In this document: positions 11,055-21,988 of the stretch, piece by piece
Numbering within the stretch: position 1 is the stretch's first letter
Layout: every line of letters begins with the position of its first letter
Source: Pisolithus tinctorius
Taxonomy: Eukaryota; Basidiomycota; Agaricomycetes; Boletales; Pisolithaceae
NCBI GenBank assembly: GCA_024663395.1
Contig: JANFAH010000026.1
Location: 558,001-622,000, forward strand
Direction of reading: 5' to 3'
DNA length: 64,000 nt
Translations under genes and position numbers: made by a program
Notes under the pieces: model-generated
Database searches by the model: none
The model's input: the letters and a program-made list of their open reading frames with translations, nothing else
Told to the model about the DNA's origin: nothing

Positions 11055-11619
11055 AGGTCATCGCGAGCGCTGTCGTGTTACGGAGCTGGACCGCCAAGCA
11101 AGGACACTTCTTCGATGCCATGACATTCTCAAATGTGGACCTACTTCCTCCCGAGATGAAGAACGATCCAGTTCAGTGCCCCGTTCTGCCAAATAGTAAC
11201 TTCAGCGTATCAACTGTCTTACTTTTTTTTTCCCTGTCACATAGGTTGCGGTCCCTAAATGACGTAGCCAATTGCATGGTTCGGTTTTTTTGTAGATTTC
11301 CCATGCAGCAAGTACGGAATGGTTTGGCTTCCCATCCTGCATGGTTTCACATTAGAGAGGCTTGATCGTAAACCGTACAGACAATGTACAGCAAGACGAC
11401 GAAAATCTTCTAATCACTTTCACCTTCAGAATTTGTACTGGGTACCCGGTAGTCCTTCGGTGGCACAGATGTGACACCGTTCTTTGTCAAGCTAAGGTAT
11501 GCTTCGGACATCCTTGTTTCAGAACCTTCAACTGTATCCTCGCGCACGTATTCGTCGGCCCAGTCCACTGCGATCAATTGCTCTCTCGATACTCAGTACT
11601 CAATCCTCACTTATTGCAT

Positions 11620-11880
11620 GCTGTCGGAACTGCCGCCCGCCAGAAACCACTCTACCGACCCGATCCATCAACTGTCGAGAATCTTGATTTTCCTGGAATA
11701 CTATGGGTCCCGATCACCATCTGTTACAGAATGGCCATGCATTTTTGCGGGATTTCCCAGATGCTGTCTATGCTGAGGCAGTTGAGGTTGCCATTTCCAG
11801 AGTAAGTACGCTGTTTTGTACGGTTTGAAGCTGATCCTCTATATACCTGATGGTACAAGGTGCCATTGGAATTCAACCTA
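11620..11880 (+). pseudogene. Third, 3'-end fragment of the BTB gene
   Basis: This repeats the C-terminal coding region (YRPDPSTVENLDF) and the following splice donor (GAGTAAGT at about 11,800), then a relic of the last exon after a CAAG acceptor near 11,860. The BTB domain itself is absent. A related upstream tract (CTTCAGAATTTGT) recurs near 11,427 and 15,480, showing that fragments of this locus are dispersed. Confidence 0.6.
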
Positions 11881-12049
11881 ACTGACCAGAGACACCACGA
11901 TTTTTTTTCTGATAATTCTTTTCCCACTCCGTAGCTTGCAGTTGCGTTAGAGCCTTCAAGTCTCATACATTCCCTCCATCCTCTAAGGACATCTTTGCTC
12001 TCATGACCTCTCTGTTCACAACCGATGCCCACTAATAGTCGATCAGTCA

Positions 12050-12646
12050 TCTCTTGTTTGCCCCATGTCCGAATTTAGCAACACACCGGAAGCACTTCCT
12101 CGACCTAGGCTCGTCCGAAGAACTCTCGTGTGAGTCCGTCGCCAACCGTGCCACAACAGAGACTTGAGGGAAAATGCCATAAAGTTCCAATGGCCTGTCA
12201 GCTAGGTCCCTTGGATCTTACATTTTGTAGGTCAAGCTGGAGTTTTTAACCCGACATCATCGGATTTCAGTCCTACAGCACGTACAAGCACACCCTGCCA
12301 GACGGGGTATGAAATCTCTACCCGCAAACTATTACCTGTCTTTGGTAGGACGAGACAGGACAAGATAGGGCCTCAATCAGCTAAGCTCGTCACATCTCCC
12401 ATGGCACTACTTTGACCTGCTTTGTGGGTGACCACCAGGTGACTCCCTGCATCATAGCACAGGAATAGAATCCATCCTTGTTTGAGCTTCATGACACTGA
12501 GGTGGCTTGGGCAAGTCAAGTTTATTTCACGGTTCGCACAAGTAGTGACTCCGCCTTGAGACTATACGTACACAAGAAGCAAATATGAAACGAAACTTAT
12601 TTAGTGGTGAAAGATTCGGACATGTACTGCTTGCATCATGATGAAT
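12050..12646. other. Gene-poor remainder of duplication copy 1
   Basis: No frame with coding character. The stretch from about 12,240 to 12,400 aligns loosely with 18,720-19,010 downstream of BTB copy 2. Confidence 0.4.
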
Positions 12647-12843
12647 CTATTTACCATACTTCTTCTTGTACCACACATCTGCGTCAGCGTACAACTTCTC
12701 TGTGTTCCGGCCAAGGGGCACGTGCCAAACGTCAGTTTTCTTCCCGGTGTGAGGATTGGTCGTTTGAATTTTTTGCCCAGTGGCTCTATTCGTCACATGC
12801 ACATTGCAATGATAAGGCTCCTTCGGGTTCGTGCCACCTGAAT
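12647..12843 (-). CDS. Possible terminal exon of an unknown minus-strand gene
   Basis: Minus-strand frame beginning after a GTGCAG acceptor at about 12,844 and ending at 12,647. It encodes GHSGGTNPKEPYHCN, then TNPHTGKKTDVWHVP and a basic C-terminus (WYKKKYGK). The composition looks like real protein, but no convincing upstream exon can be joined without meeting a stop. It may be a gene fragment. Family not recognised. Confidence 0.35.
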
Positions 12844-12929
12844 GGCCGGCTGCACTATCGAGCAAGATCATTATGTCAGAGAACCAGACAAAAGAGAAGA
12901 ACTCACTACATGTTGGTATTGACACCAAG

Positions 12930-13788
12930 CGGGTAAACGGTTATAGGAAATATTTTCTGGGCCCAGACAGGAAGGAAAAACTCTTCTAGGTATTGTCTGG
13001 CCCGTCGGTGTCGCTGAGTACTGGTGTAAGCTTTACTATTGCTGACTTGAGCGCTGAAAGTGAAACGCCTGGAAACATTCGACATCGGTCCAGAGGTCTG
13101 GCATCGGGAGTGAGCAGCTGCAAGACCATTGATACCTGCTGAGCACTTGCCTTGATACCTGAATGGAAGATTTGATACTGGCCAACCACATCTGCTTCTG
13201 TATATATATTCTTTCATACTTTGCGAACTTTGCGGAACATGGCAGGAGTTGGATGAATAACAAGGTTACGTCGAAGGTGTCGATGTGAAGAAGGACCAAA
13301 ACGGTTGGAACCTTCGAATAGAAAGCTTGAGTATGAACAACTATCTGACGACCCATATCGTCTACGCACTTATCGCTGTCGGAATCCGGAAAAGTTCAGG
13401 GCACATCGTTGTTCTAGGGTACAGCCTGTGGCTAGACTTGTCCAGGTATTGAGGAGGGTTGGGTAGCGAGACTGCATACGTAGTCGGAATCACGTTTCAA
13501 AGTTAGGGTTTTGGGTACCTTCTTATCTGGCTCCAGGTTTGGCCAACCAGAGCTGCATCCTTCGGCATTCGCCGGAGGCTTCTGGAGGTGCGCGTGACCC
13601 ATAATAGTGTCTGGTTAGGACGTGCGATCAGATTCCAGCAGATATGTATATTCCATCCTTTTTTTGTAGAGTCGCACTATCTTGAGGACCGCCGGTTGTC
13701 CACTTAGCTGCCTGACCATGGAATTCTTCCCTGCATACGCCCGTTCACCACCCGACAGCATCATCAGAGGGTCAATTCGTGCCGAAAT
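12930..13788. other. Upstream region of the SRPK-like kinase
   Basis: No gene supported; short frames only. A pyrimidine-rich stretch (CCATCCTTTTTTTGTAG) lies at about 13,653-13,669, some 120 bases before the kinase ATG. Confidence 0.35.
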
Positions 13789-15373
13789 ATGACCGAACAT
13801 GAAGTCCTATTATCTACAGATTTCCCTTGCACCATTGGTACCGAGCTCGATGGGGACGAGATGGACTGTCCTGAAGAGCCTCTCTTCATGAGCTCTCTGG
13901 AAGGTTACGGGTACTACCCTTCTGCAAAGGTTGGGCATCGACTGGCCGCCGGTGGACGGTATGAATTGGTGCGCAAGGTTTGTCACCTCCCTCTCAGATC
14001 ACATTCGGCGCTAAAATCTCATACGGGAAGCTTGGATGGGCCCGCAGCTCCACCGTATGGCTCGCAATGTATGTTCCTTGTTTGCCCATTCACCCATCCC
14101 CCACTGACGACTTGTGAAGCGATACACATGCGGACGTAAAAACCTACGTCGCTATCAAAATCCTGACTGCAGATGCGACCAAAATGTTCCCGTCTGAAGA
14201 ATACGAAGTGTTCACGAAGATCGGATCCGCCGATCCAGGCCATCCAGGATTTCAGCATTGTCTGGTCCTTCGGGACCACTTTCTTACCACAAGCCCTGCT
14301 GGCGATCATATGTGCTTCGTGACAGATGTCTTGGGTTCTTGTTTGAAAACATTACGCCCCCCCGACCGGAAGACATTCACAGTACCTGTCGCGAAGCGCA
14401 TCATCAGACAGCTCCTTCTTGCGCTCGACTACCTCCATCACGAGTGTGGGTATGTTCACACAGGTAATTTGTTGCGTCCGAAATGATTCATCACTTGTTG
14501 ACTGGACGATGTCGAGACGTTAAATCTGACAATGTTCTTGTAAAACTTCCCAAAATGTCCGGACCACAGATTGACGACTATCTACAAGTCAACCCGGCTG
14601 CCTCTTATGACCAGCCGCTCGAAGAGGAGCCATCCTCGCAAGCCATTGTCTTCGCCAAGTCTCAACCTCTTCCAAACTTTGGCCTCAGCACTTCCTTGGA
14701 CAACATCTCGGTGTGTCTAATCGATTACGGTGAAGGTACAGATATATTTTTTCTGTCGATGCCCGACAGGACCCCGCTCACAGGATTCGAACAGCGACTC
14801 CCGTTAACAAGCTCACACACGGCAATCATTATCAACCTCCGATTGTCCGCGCCCCTGAAGTCATCCTCGGTCACCCATGGTCCTCATCCATCGACATATG
14901 GACCGTTGGTTGTCTTGTACGTTTCACTGGGCGGACTTCCCGAGTGGTTTCTGATTGCTTCGTTGAAGTTGTTTGAGATTATTACTGACTTCCATCTTTT
15001 TGGCCAGTCCACCTATTCAGCTGATTTCCACTTACAGAACATGGTGGAGTACCTTGGCCCATTCCCTGCGCAGTTCCTGGAATCCTGCAGTCGGCGTTCT
15101 GACTATTTCGATGAAGATGGTCGGTGACCGACTTTTCGGAGCTCTGGCGAATATTTTCACATTATTCTCTCAGGAAACCTTCTCCGAGTCGAAAACTTTT
15201 CTTCAGCCAGCATCGACGACATCCTGATTGAGCTTCAGGTCAACAGAGAAGATGTGCCCGGTGCCGCAGCATTTATCTGTCGTTGTCTCACACTGGATTC
15301 AGCATTGCGCCCTACAGCGCAAGAGCTGTTACATGATACGTGGCTGGAATCTATAGAAGTAGCATCCCATTGA
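13789..15373 (+). CDS. SRPK-like serine/threonine protein kinase, seven exons
   Basis: Exons 13789-13977, 14031-14068, 14120-14463, 14517-14735, 14795-14916, 14969-15119 and 15174-15373 sum to 1,263 nt (420 residues plus stop). Every junction restores a kinase motif. Seen in order: the glycine-loop equivalent LGWARSSTVWLA, VAIKIL with the ATP-binding Lys, the catalytic loop YVHTDVKSDNVLV (HTD, as in SRPKs, in place of HRD), the metal-binding segment LIDYGEAT (DYG in place of DFG), APEVILG, and the C-lobe end LRPTAQELLHDTWL. SRPKs phosphorylate Arg/Ser-rich splicing and export proteins; many mushroom genomes carry expanded families, so the substrate is uncertain. The second glycine of the loop is Ala. 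An insert after the catalytic loop (about 60 residues) corresponds to the SRPK spacer position but is short. No lesion seen. Confidence 0.88.
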
Positions 15374-15844
15374 CAGAATTTTGGGGTATATATGGAAATG
15401 CATGCAACTATGGCGTTCCGCTCGACAATGTATACCAGACGAAACATAGCAAGACAATGAAGATGAAGACTTCCAGTCGCCTTCAGAATTTGTGTTACTC
15501 GCTGAGGCTGACACCGTTCTTTCCCAAACTCCATATAGCCTTGGTTTCAGAGCAACCTCTTTCACGCATTCGCTGTCTTCAAGCAAGGTTTATTCTCGTG
15601 AGCACTCGATCCTCAAGCACCTGTTGCTTGTTGTTCGAATACACGCCACACTCCATGGCCTTCATCCACGAAGACGAAATTATCCCGCACCGTCGCCAGA
15701 TGTGCCACAGCGCAAGATGTTTTTAGATAATGGAGATATCTCGCATCCGGTAGATGTTTTCTGCAGACTTCATAATGGACCCAACGCTTCGGATGTGTGG
15801 CTTGGGTAAGTTTGAATGAGTGTCGTTAAGATGAGCGTTATGTC
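15374..15844 (+). other. Region downstream of the kinase with dispersed BTB-locus fragments
   Basis: Contains a tract near 15,480-15,545 (CTTCAGAATTTGT, then ACACCGTTCTTT) that matches 11,427-11,495. A 105-codon open frame at 15,492-15,809 has no recognised feature. Probably a rearranged duplicate fragment rather than a gene. Confidence 0.4.
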
Positions 15845-15915
15845 GGAGGATACATGATGAGCTTAGGCAATTGAGGTCCTATCTCGTCCGATCACAGGCT
15901 GGTGATGGTAACATG
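15845..15915 (-). repeat. Inverted fragment of the BTB-ZIP intergenic sequence
   Basis: The reverse complement of this tract contains GACCTCAATTGCCTAAG, followed by a sequence ending TCATGTATCCT. This matches 18,985-19,030 just before the ZIP gene. It is the only inverted piece among the direct duplications here. Confidence 0.6.
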
Positions 15916-16129
15916 AGTAGGTCTAACTGCGGAATGGCAGGATGTAGCAGTGGAGGAGGGGGTCAGAACGGGTAGCAGCATATCACGCATGCAGCTACAG
16001 TTCACTCGTCATCGTGTGTGTGCTGGCGTAGAGTCACAGTAGTGTAGGAAGCGGCGCAGGCAGCATAGATCAGCAGACAGGCGGATACGGTCTCCGAGCT
16101 ACGTTGCATGATGTCTGGTAATCAGATGA

Positions 16130-16340
16130 GTGCACGAGACGTGGCACGACGCCCATCCCAATAGCAATAGCACCCACGGACAAGCTTCCAAACGCCACGC
16201 ACTCTGTCTCTTCCACGCACTTTAGTAGACCCAGTTCGTTGGAGAGCCGAGATGTTCGCTGCTGCAGATTTCGTCATGGAATGATGAAGTCCGCTGCGAG
16301 CGTCTTCGCGCACGCAACGTAAGCATAAGATGAAATATAG
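16130..16340 (-). pseudogene. 3'-end fragment of a ZIP transporter gene
   Basis: GGCACGACGCCCATCCCAAT and the following bases match the last exon of the ZIP gene at 19,030-19,180. Homology includes the region coding for the last membrane helix and the conserved EMLAADFVMDP segment, with indels that break the frame. The rest of the transporter is absent. The fragment shows that a duplication of the ZIP-BTB neighbourhood once extended leftwards. Confidence 0.65.
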
Positions 16341-16889
16341 CAGACATCTTACAAGAAGCTATCTGACAGTCATCAAAATGTCTAGCTAGGAAAGGAGGAC
16401 CCACGATCTATCGCAGTTTGGCCAACTGGAACTAAGTTGCTGGGTAATTATGACTTACATCGTTCATGTCCGTGGAATCGGGGTGAGATTTCCACCTCAT
16501 CTGGTCCCGACCTATTGGTTTGCTAATTGTAACGATATCAATCACAGTTGATAGGACCAATAACGAACACACACATGTAAGGGAGTCTGCCATAGGGTCA
16601 TGCCCTAATAAACTCGGATTTTATAAAATGGAAGACATCGGACCCCGGGTGAGGCCACGTCGTTGCATGATGTGGACAGTGGATGTGGGACGACGAGACG
16701 AGTACTAACGTGACAAAGAAGTGGCGGCAGAAGGCCAAACACAAGTGAATCGCCCCCAACTCCAAACACGATATCGTCCCTAGCTCAATGGATATATGTC
16801 TAGTGTATAGTATCTCTGCCCAGGAAATGACACGCGCATGTGGTGTGAAATTTGACGGCTGGTCTTCGGACGCTTGAGAAGTGAAGCTG
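16341..16889. other. Intergenic sequence between ZIP fragment and BTB copy 2
   Basis: No supported gene, RNA or repeat. Only short frames occur. Confidence 0.4.
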
Positions 16890-16982
16890 CGACCGAGGAG
16901 AAGAACTTCCGAGTCGGTATGTGACGAGCAGGTGTTGCCGTTTGTTTACCAGGCAGTTCGTAAAACTTCGACGACCTCTAGG

Positions 16983-17966
16983 ATGGAGTGCGAAGTTTCC
17001 TCTGCAGTGCCCGGTGCAGAAGCCAGCTGGCCCTTCGACGATCCCAACGCCGAAGTGATCCTTCGGTCCTCGGATAACGTCCATTTTCGAGTCTTCAAAG
17101 GCAACCTTGCACTCGCATCTCCTGTCTTCAAGGACATGTTCACTCTCGGTGCCCCAGTCCATGTCGAACGCCCATTGAACCCTTATTCGTTACCCGTCAT
17201 TCCTCTCTCAGAAACAGGAACCGTGTTGGACATGTTGCTCAGACTCATCTATCCTCTGACATCCCCCAAACTCGACTCTGTCGGCGACATAAAGACTCTC
17301 GTTGCTACCGTCGTCAAGTACGATTTGATAGAACCAGCTATCCATCATGCCACAGACCTGATAACTCGCCAATATTTGCAGTCAAGCCCAGTTTCTCTTT
17401 ATGCCGTCGCATGTCAATATGGTTGGAGAAACCTTGCAGAAAAGGCTGCACGGGAGACGTTGAAGACCAAGGATTTTGGTCGGCCTGGCGGTTATGTGGC
17501 TGAGTTTGAGGACATCTCAGCGGGTGACTACCTCCGGCTTCTGGAGTATCACTCTGCCTGTGCAACTGCTGCGCATGAGATCGACTTTCAAACGGAATTT
17601 GAGGACAACTTTTCAACCAGAACTTAGAGACGAGTTTGAAGAAGACATGCCACAAATCTTCTGCCACTGCCCAAAGGATGTATCGGATCATGAGTGGTTC
17701 CATGATTACAGAGCTGCCACACGCGAGGCCCTACTCCATCGACCCGATCCATCAACTGTCGAGAATCTGGATTTTTTTGGACAGGTCAACTATCCTACCA
17801 TATGTTCAAGAGCGACTTTGCATCTCAGTCGGGTTTCTGAGATATTTGCTGAGGCAGTGAAGGGCACCATTTCCAATGTAAGTAGGACGTTTCATATGGT
17901 TCGAAGGTGATTCTATAGCATTCACTCGAACTTGTATGCAAGGTAAAACTGGAATTTAAGTATTGA
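16983..17966 (+). pseudogene. BTB/POZ-domain gene, copy 2, with a one-base frameshift
   Basis: ATG at 16,983 (MECEVSSAV), BTB/POZ core AEVILRSSDNVHFRV then LASPVFKDMFTLG, and a helical C-terminal region. Exon 1 ends at 17,877 before GTAAGT and exon 2 is 17,943-17,966 (VKLEFKY). Near 17,605-17,612 the run CTTTTC holds one T too many: removing one T would align the frame with copy 1, whereas as written translation stops at 17,627. The frame after the shift is open to the splice donor (HRPDPSTVENLDF). Nothing else is broken, so a sequencing or assembly error in the T run is possible. The copies carry different lesions. Confidence 0.75.
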
Positions 17967-18599
17967 AGACCGTTCTCCGATCGCGAGAGTCGCTGCGCCA
18001 CGGAGCTGGAACACTGGGCGAGGGCAGTTTTTCGACGCTACGCAATTCTCAACTACTCGCTCCAGAGACGAGGAATAATGATTTTAATATTACGAAGTCA
18101 GTCAGTTCGTCGCTTCGTCCACCAAATAGTGACTTCAGTCAGTTTTTCTGATATATTTTCCTGTCGCATTAGGTTGCAGTCCAGCGGCGATATAGTCGAA
18201 CGCATTGTCCGCATTTTTTGTAGCATTCGCCTTTGGATGCAGCGGGCGTGGAATAGCATGACTTCCCACCTTCCTGTATGGTTTCGCATTGGCCAGCCGG
18301 CCAACATTCCTCATAGACAGAAACTTAGTTTGTTACGCTCTCCACTCGACCGCAACGTTGTAACATGCACAGATTTGTGCAACCGACATTCTGCTTGACA
18401 TGGTGCCCACAGTTCAGATGAAATTCTCCTACTCACCTTCAGAGCCTCAGCCGTATCCCCTCACATGTATTCACTGCCTGCGAGGGCAACTCTATTCTCG
18501 TGAGCTCAACCAATGCCTTCTTAATATTCGACTCTCATTTATTGCTTGCTGTCGGAATTCCAGGATGCATCAGCACGCTAGAAGTAATAACATCTAATT

Positions 18600-19027
18600 C
18601 CCATGGACCATCCCTGACTTTAACTCATCTGTAGAAGTAAACTTTTCCCTGCACGCTCGTCGCTAAATGACCTGTCTGCTACGAGTCTTCGCAAAGACTA
18701 GCCCTCATAGGTCGAGCCAGGGTTTGTGACCCAGTCATTCACTCAACATCATCTGGTTTCAAGTTGCAACGCTGCAAGCACACTTCTGTCCGGAAGTTAG
18801 AAAACAGGTGATCACACGCGGGATCGTACGAAGAACCCGTCAACACCTGATACTGCAGACATTCCCCTCCTCCCCCATGTTACTGTGACCTATATACGCC
18901 CACGCGATACCTTGCGAGGTGCGATACTCGGCAGCTACGAAATATCTACTCACGTTACTATCACCCGCCTATAATGGGACGAGGTGGAGTGAGGTAGGCC
19001 CTCAATTGCCTAAGTTTGTCATGTATC
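18600..19027. other. Spacer between BTB copy 2 and the ZIP gene
   Basis: No supported gene. It is the 3' part of duplication copy 2 and the downstream region of both convergent genes. Confidence 0.4.
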
Positions 19028-21191
19028 CTACGGCACGACGCCCATCCCAATGGCGCCCACGAGCAAGCTTCCCAAAGCCACACACTGTCTCCTCCACCCA
19101 CTTCTCCAGAGCGTTGGGTCCATGACGAAGTCCGCAGCAAGCATCTCGACGCACGCAGCGTAGATGAGCATACCGGCGGATACGGCGGACATGAGGCCTT
19201 GTATGAGGCGCATGTGAGCTACGTCGCATCGTGTGGCGAGTACATCAGGTGGAAAATACAAAGGCGAGAGGAGATCAGACATACCGGAATCACCCCCGGC
19301 CCCAAACAGCATCATCCCCAACGCAATACCCACAGGCGTCGCCACTGCAAACGAACATGCCAGGGTCGGTTTTAAGATATCGATAAAATCCAATTCTCTA
19401 TTCTTTGTATTACGTGGGTGTGCCGTGAAACCGTGTTCGACGTTAATGTCGCGAAGCGTTGGGCTCATTGAACGGTGGTGTCCTTCGCCTTCGGTGTTGG
19501 GAAGCGCGTCGGAAGAAGAGGATGACGGGAGCGATGAAATGCGAATGCCGAGCGAGAGGCCTTCAAAGAGTTGATGGAAGATGACAGCTATAAGGAGCGA
19601 TGCTGTGGAAGAAGACAGTGCCGGTGAGTACACCTGATAGGATATGGTGCAAGAAAAGGTTCTACCAAAATCGGATCCGGTCTTGATTGCGAGAGTGAGC
19701 CCAATGACAAACGAGTGGATCATAATCCCAAATTGTAACACCTTTACGTTCAATTTTGCCGTGTCAGCCATGGTCAGTTTCACGCAGAGACACGCACGAG
19801 TATCCCAACTATCTGTCTCTTCTTCCCAATCCTGAGCTCGTTCCCGACGTTACTATGATGATGCTGGCACGTGTGCTCGATATCGTGGTGTATCCCTCCA
19901 ACGCCGAGTGTCGTACCCTGTCCAAATTCGTCAGGACCGTAAAAATAAGGCAACCGTGGCCCTCGTTCATGGTGTGCCGAGTGGGCCGTACGTGGCTCGT
20001 GTCTATGGTGGCCCTCGATTATGGTGGGCACACCCTGAGTTGCTCCGTCAAATTGTCGAGCGCGCTGGGCAGTATGCGTGCTTACGCTAGAAGTCGGTAG
20101 CACATGGCCGTCACGGTACGTTGCATGCGGGTTACCGTCAGCTTGTGAAGTCGTTGCGCCGTAATTTGAGGAATGGCGCTGTAGATGCGAGTGTGAGCAT
20201 TGGTATTGTTGAGGGTGCGATGGAGTTTGCAAATCTGTCCGCGTCCCGTCCTGTTGGGCGCTGTCTGTAGACGTGTTGAGCTGGGTGACCAAAGTCGAGA
20301 TATGTTTGTGATTGTTATCGTTATCATAACAGTGACGATCTGCTCTAGGATTCAGTAGAGGCTGGTTTTCCCGGTCGTGACTCTGCACGTTGTTTATGAG
20401 TTTGACAGGTGTTTGTGAGCATCCCGACGCCTCTTCTTGGTCACCTTCATCGTTCCGGGAGTGCGAGAGGTTGCGAGGGGTGGACCCTGGCGTGACGGTG
20501 GGTGAACTATATGATTGGAGACGGTCCACATACGCCGTGGACGTATCTTGTGGTGCTAAGTCAAAGGAAACGACCAAAGGAAGAACGGACGTACATTCGA
20601 TCAAAAAGATGAGCAACAGAGACCCTAATCTAAGTAACGACACGTCAGTCATGTCATGACGATGCGATCTCCTCCGGTATATCGACGTACACTATCAAGC
20701 CTGTATGTTTGCCTATCTTCCATTGTGCGCGTACGATGGGATCTCTCAGCGCCTCGAAGGCGTCTTGCAGAAGATGGGTAAACGCGGTAGATAATATGAC
20801 GCCTAGTCATGTGATGAATAAGCGAGTGTGAACTCACACGTGACGGAGATGAAGACGGAGATGAGAAGGGACTGTAAAGGTACTCGTCCACTTACCCGTT
20901 CCGAAGTGCTTGCCAATGAAGAACACGATGGGAGGTATACGGAGGAACGAGATACGTTTGGAGAGTGTGGGAAAGGATGCGGCTGGTGTGCGCCACGAGC
21001 ATCAGTGACTCGGGGCGGTTGTGGGTCTCAGGAATCATGGACATACCACATAGAGAGACAAGAAAGACCGCAAGGATGGTCAGAGAGTTTGTCCGGAGCT
21101 CTCGCATAGTCTCTGCTGTGTCAGAGAGTGTAGGCAGCGGCGCCTGTCGTAACGCTGATTGTAGATAAACATTAGTGTACAGTTGGTACAA
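19028..21191 (-). CDS. ZIP-family zinc transporter, eight exons
   Basis: Minus-strand exons 21191-21047, 20982-20896, 20802-20691, 20629-20595, 20546-19798, 19741-19666, 19602-19285 and 19218-19028 sum to 1,713 nt (570 residues plus stop). Junctions restore a plasma-membrane Zrt-like protein: SFPTLSKR after helix 1, IGKHFGTGVILSTAF then HLLQDAFE in helix 2, GLIVLGSLLLIFLIEYTS in helix 3, a cytosolic loop of about 240 residues rich in His (HHRHEPRTAHSAHHE), then metal-site helices with HSFVIGLTL and HQLFEGLSLG, and GLMSAVSAGMLIYAA near the end. ZIP proteins import Zn2+ (some Fe2+) into the cytoplasm. The start at 21,191 gives the correct phase. An alternative first exon from the ATG at 21,231 (MSAWSSPS), spliced at GTCAGT, is also possible. 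No lesion is seen. Its neighbour on the same strand makes glutathione precursors. Confidence 0.9.
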
Positions 21192-21231
21192 GTCAGCTGG
21201 ACTGACTGGACGGGGACGACCACGCTGACAT

Positions 21232-21988
21232 TTCGTCTTGGAGGACGAAGATAGAATACGACAAGTCGCTTGGGCAATTTTTTGGCCTCAAGTTAATAAA
21301 ATAATGTCGCAGAATGAAACAGACGCCTGCCGGTGCCAGGCCTCACTGGACTGCGAGGGGTCGAGGGGGTGCGGGGTGGGTACCACTCCAGTCACACGTG
21401 TCCTCTGGCGGGCAGTGTGTCACCGGCCCTGGACGAGTGTAGATTCAACTGGCCACAGACCACTTTGGATTCACTCCACAATACACGCGTCAGATGCTGC
21501 GGACACAGCAGTTTCACTGTAGCTTTTCTGATACCACTGACAATGCACAACCTTTGTCGCTGTTCCCTTGTTTTTGTCATACTACGTCTGCGGTGTCGCA
21601 GTGCATACTCATTCCAAGCTCGTCTAATAGCATGTATAATGCCGCTCGCCACGCAGCATTCTCTGAATCTAACTATACGACCCCCGAATATGTCTTATAA
21701 TCATTTGAATACCAGTAGTCAACAATCATCTTTGCAGATACAACTCTCAAGGAACATACATGTCCATACGAAAAATGCATCACGAAGTTCTATTCAGAAA
21801 AGGTTGCCCAAATCCTTATTATAGAGTCATGACGGACCCTAACAGTCGGGGTGTTGATTTTTCAATGAAATCCGTTGAGGTATGGCTGACTGTAACCCTC
21901 TGGTAGAAGTTCCGGGGCGCACAAAGTGCCCCGCTCACTAACAATATGACCTTAACGGTCGCTAGTGAGGTGAAGGTCGCGCAATGAC
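21232..21988. other. Intergenic region between ZIP start and ligase stop
   Basis: Contains the ZIP promoter and the ligase 3' flank. A 163-codon plus-strand frame at 21,333-21,824 has no recognised feature and no splice support. Nothing else identified. Confidence 0.4.

Larger units (their letters stand above)
9995..12412 (+). repeat. BTB-locus duplication, copy 1
   Basis: The block starts with promoter sequence (GAACTTCCGAGTCG) shared with 16,900, covers the BTB gene and a 3' tract, and ends with a GGGCCTCAATCAGCTAAG tract near 12,380 that matches 18,988 onward. Same orientation as copy 2 at about 16,890-19,030. Divergence between copies is substantial, with indels. Confidence 0.75.
16890..19030 (+). 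repeat. BTB-locus duplication, copy 2
   Basis: Direct repeat of about 9,995-12,412. It includes promoter sequence, BTB gene, the 3' tract with CCTTCAGAGCC near 18,437, and the CCTCAATTGCCTAAG tract at about 19,000 immediately before the ZIP stop codon. Confidence 0.75.

Noticed and set aside
16881..16982. An upstream start for BTB copy 2 (34 extra residues)
   Set aside because: Copy 1 aligns from MECEVSSAV. The upstream part is promoter-like sequence shared between copies at the DNA level but not kept in frame.
21333..21824. 163-codon plus-strand ORF between the ZIP and ligase genes
   Set aside because: No splice signals, domains or homologous copies were seen. The composition is unlike neighbouring genes.
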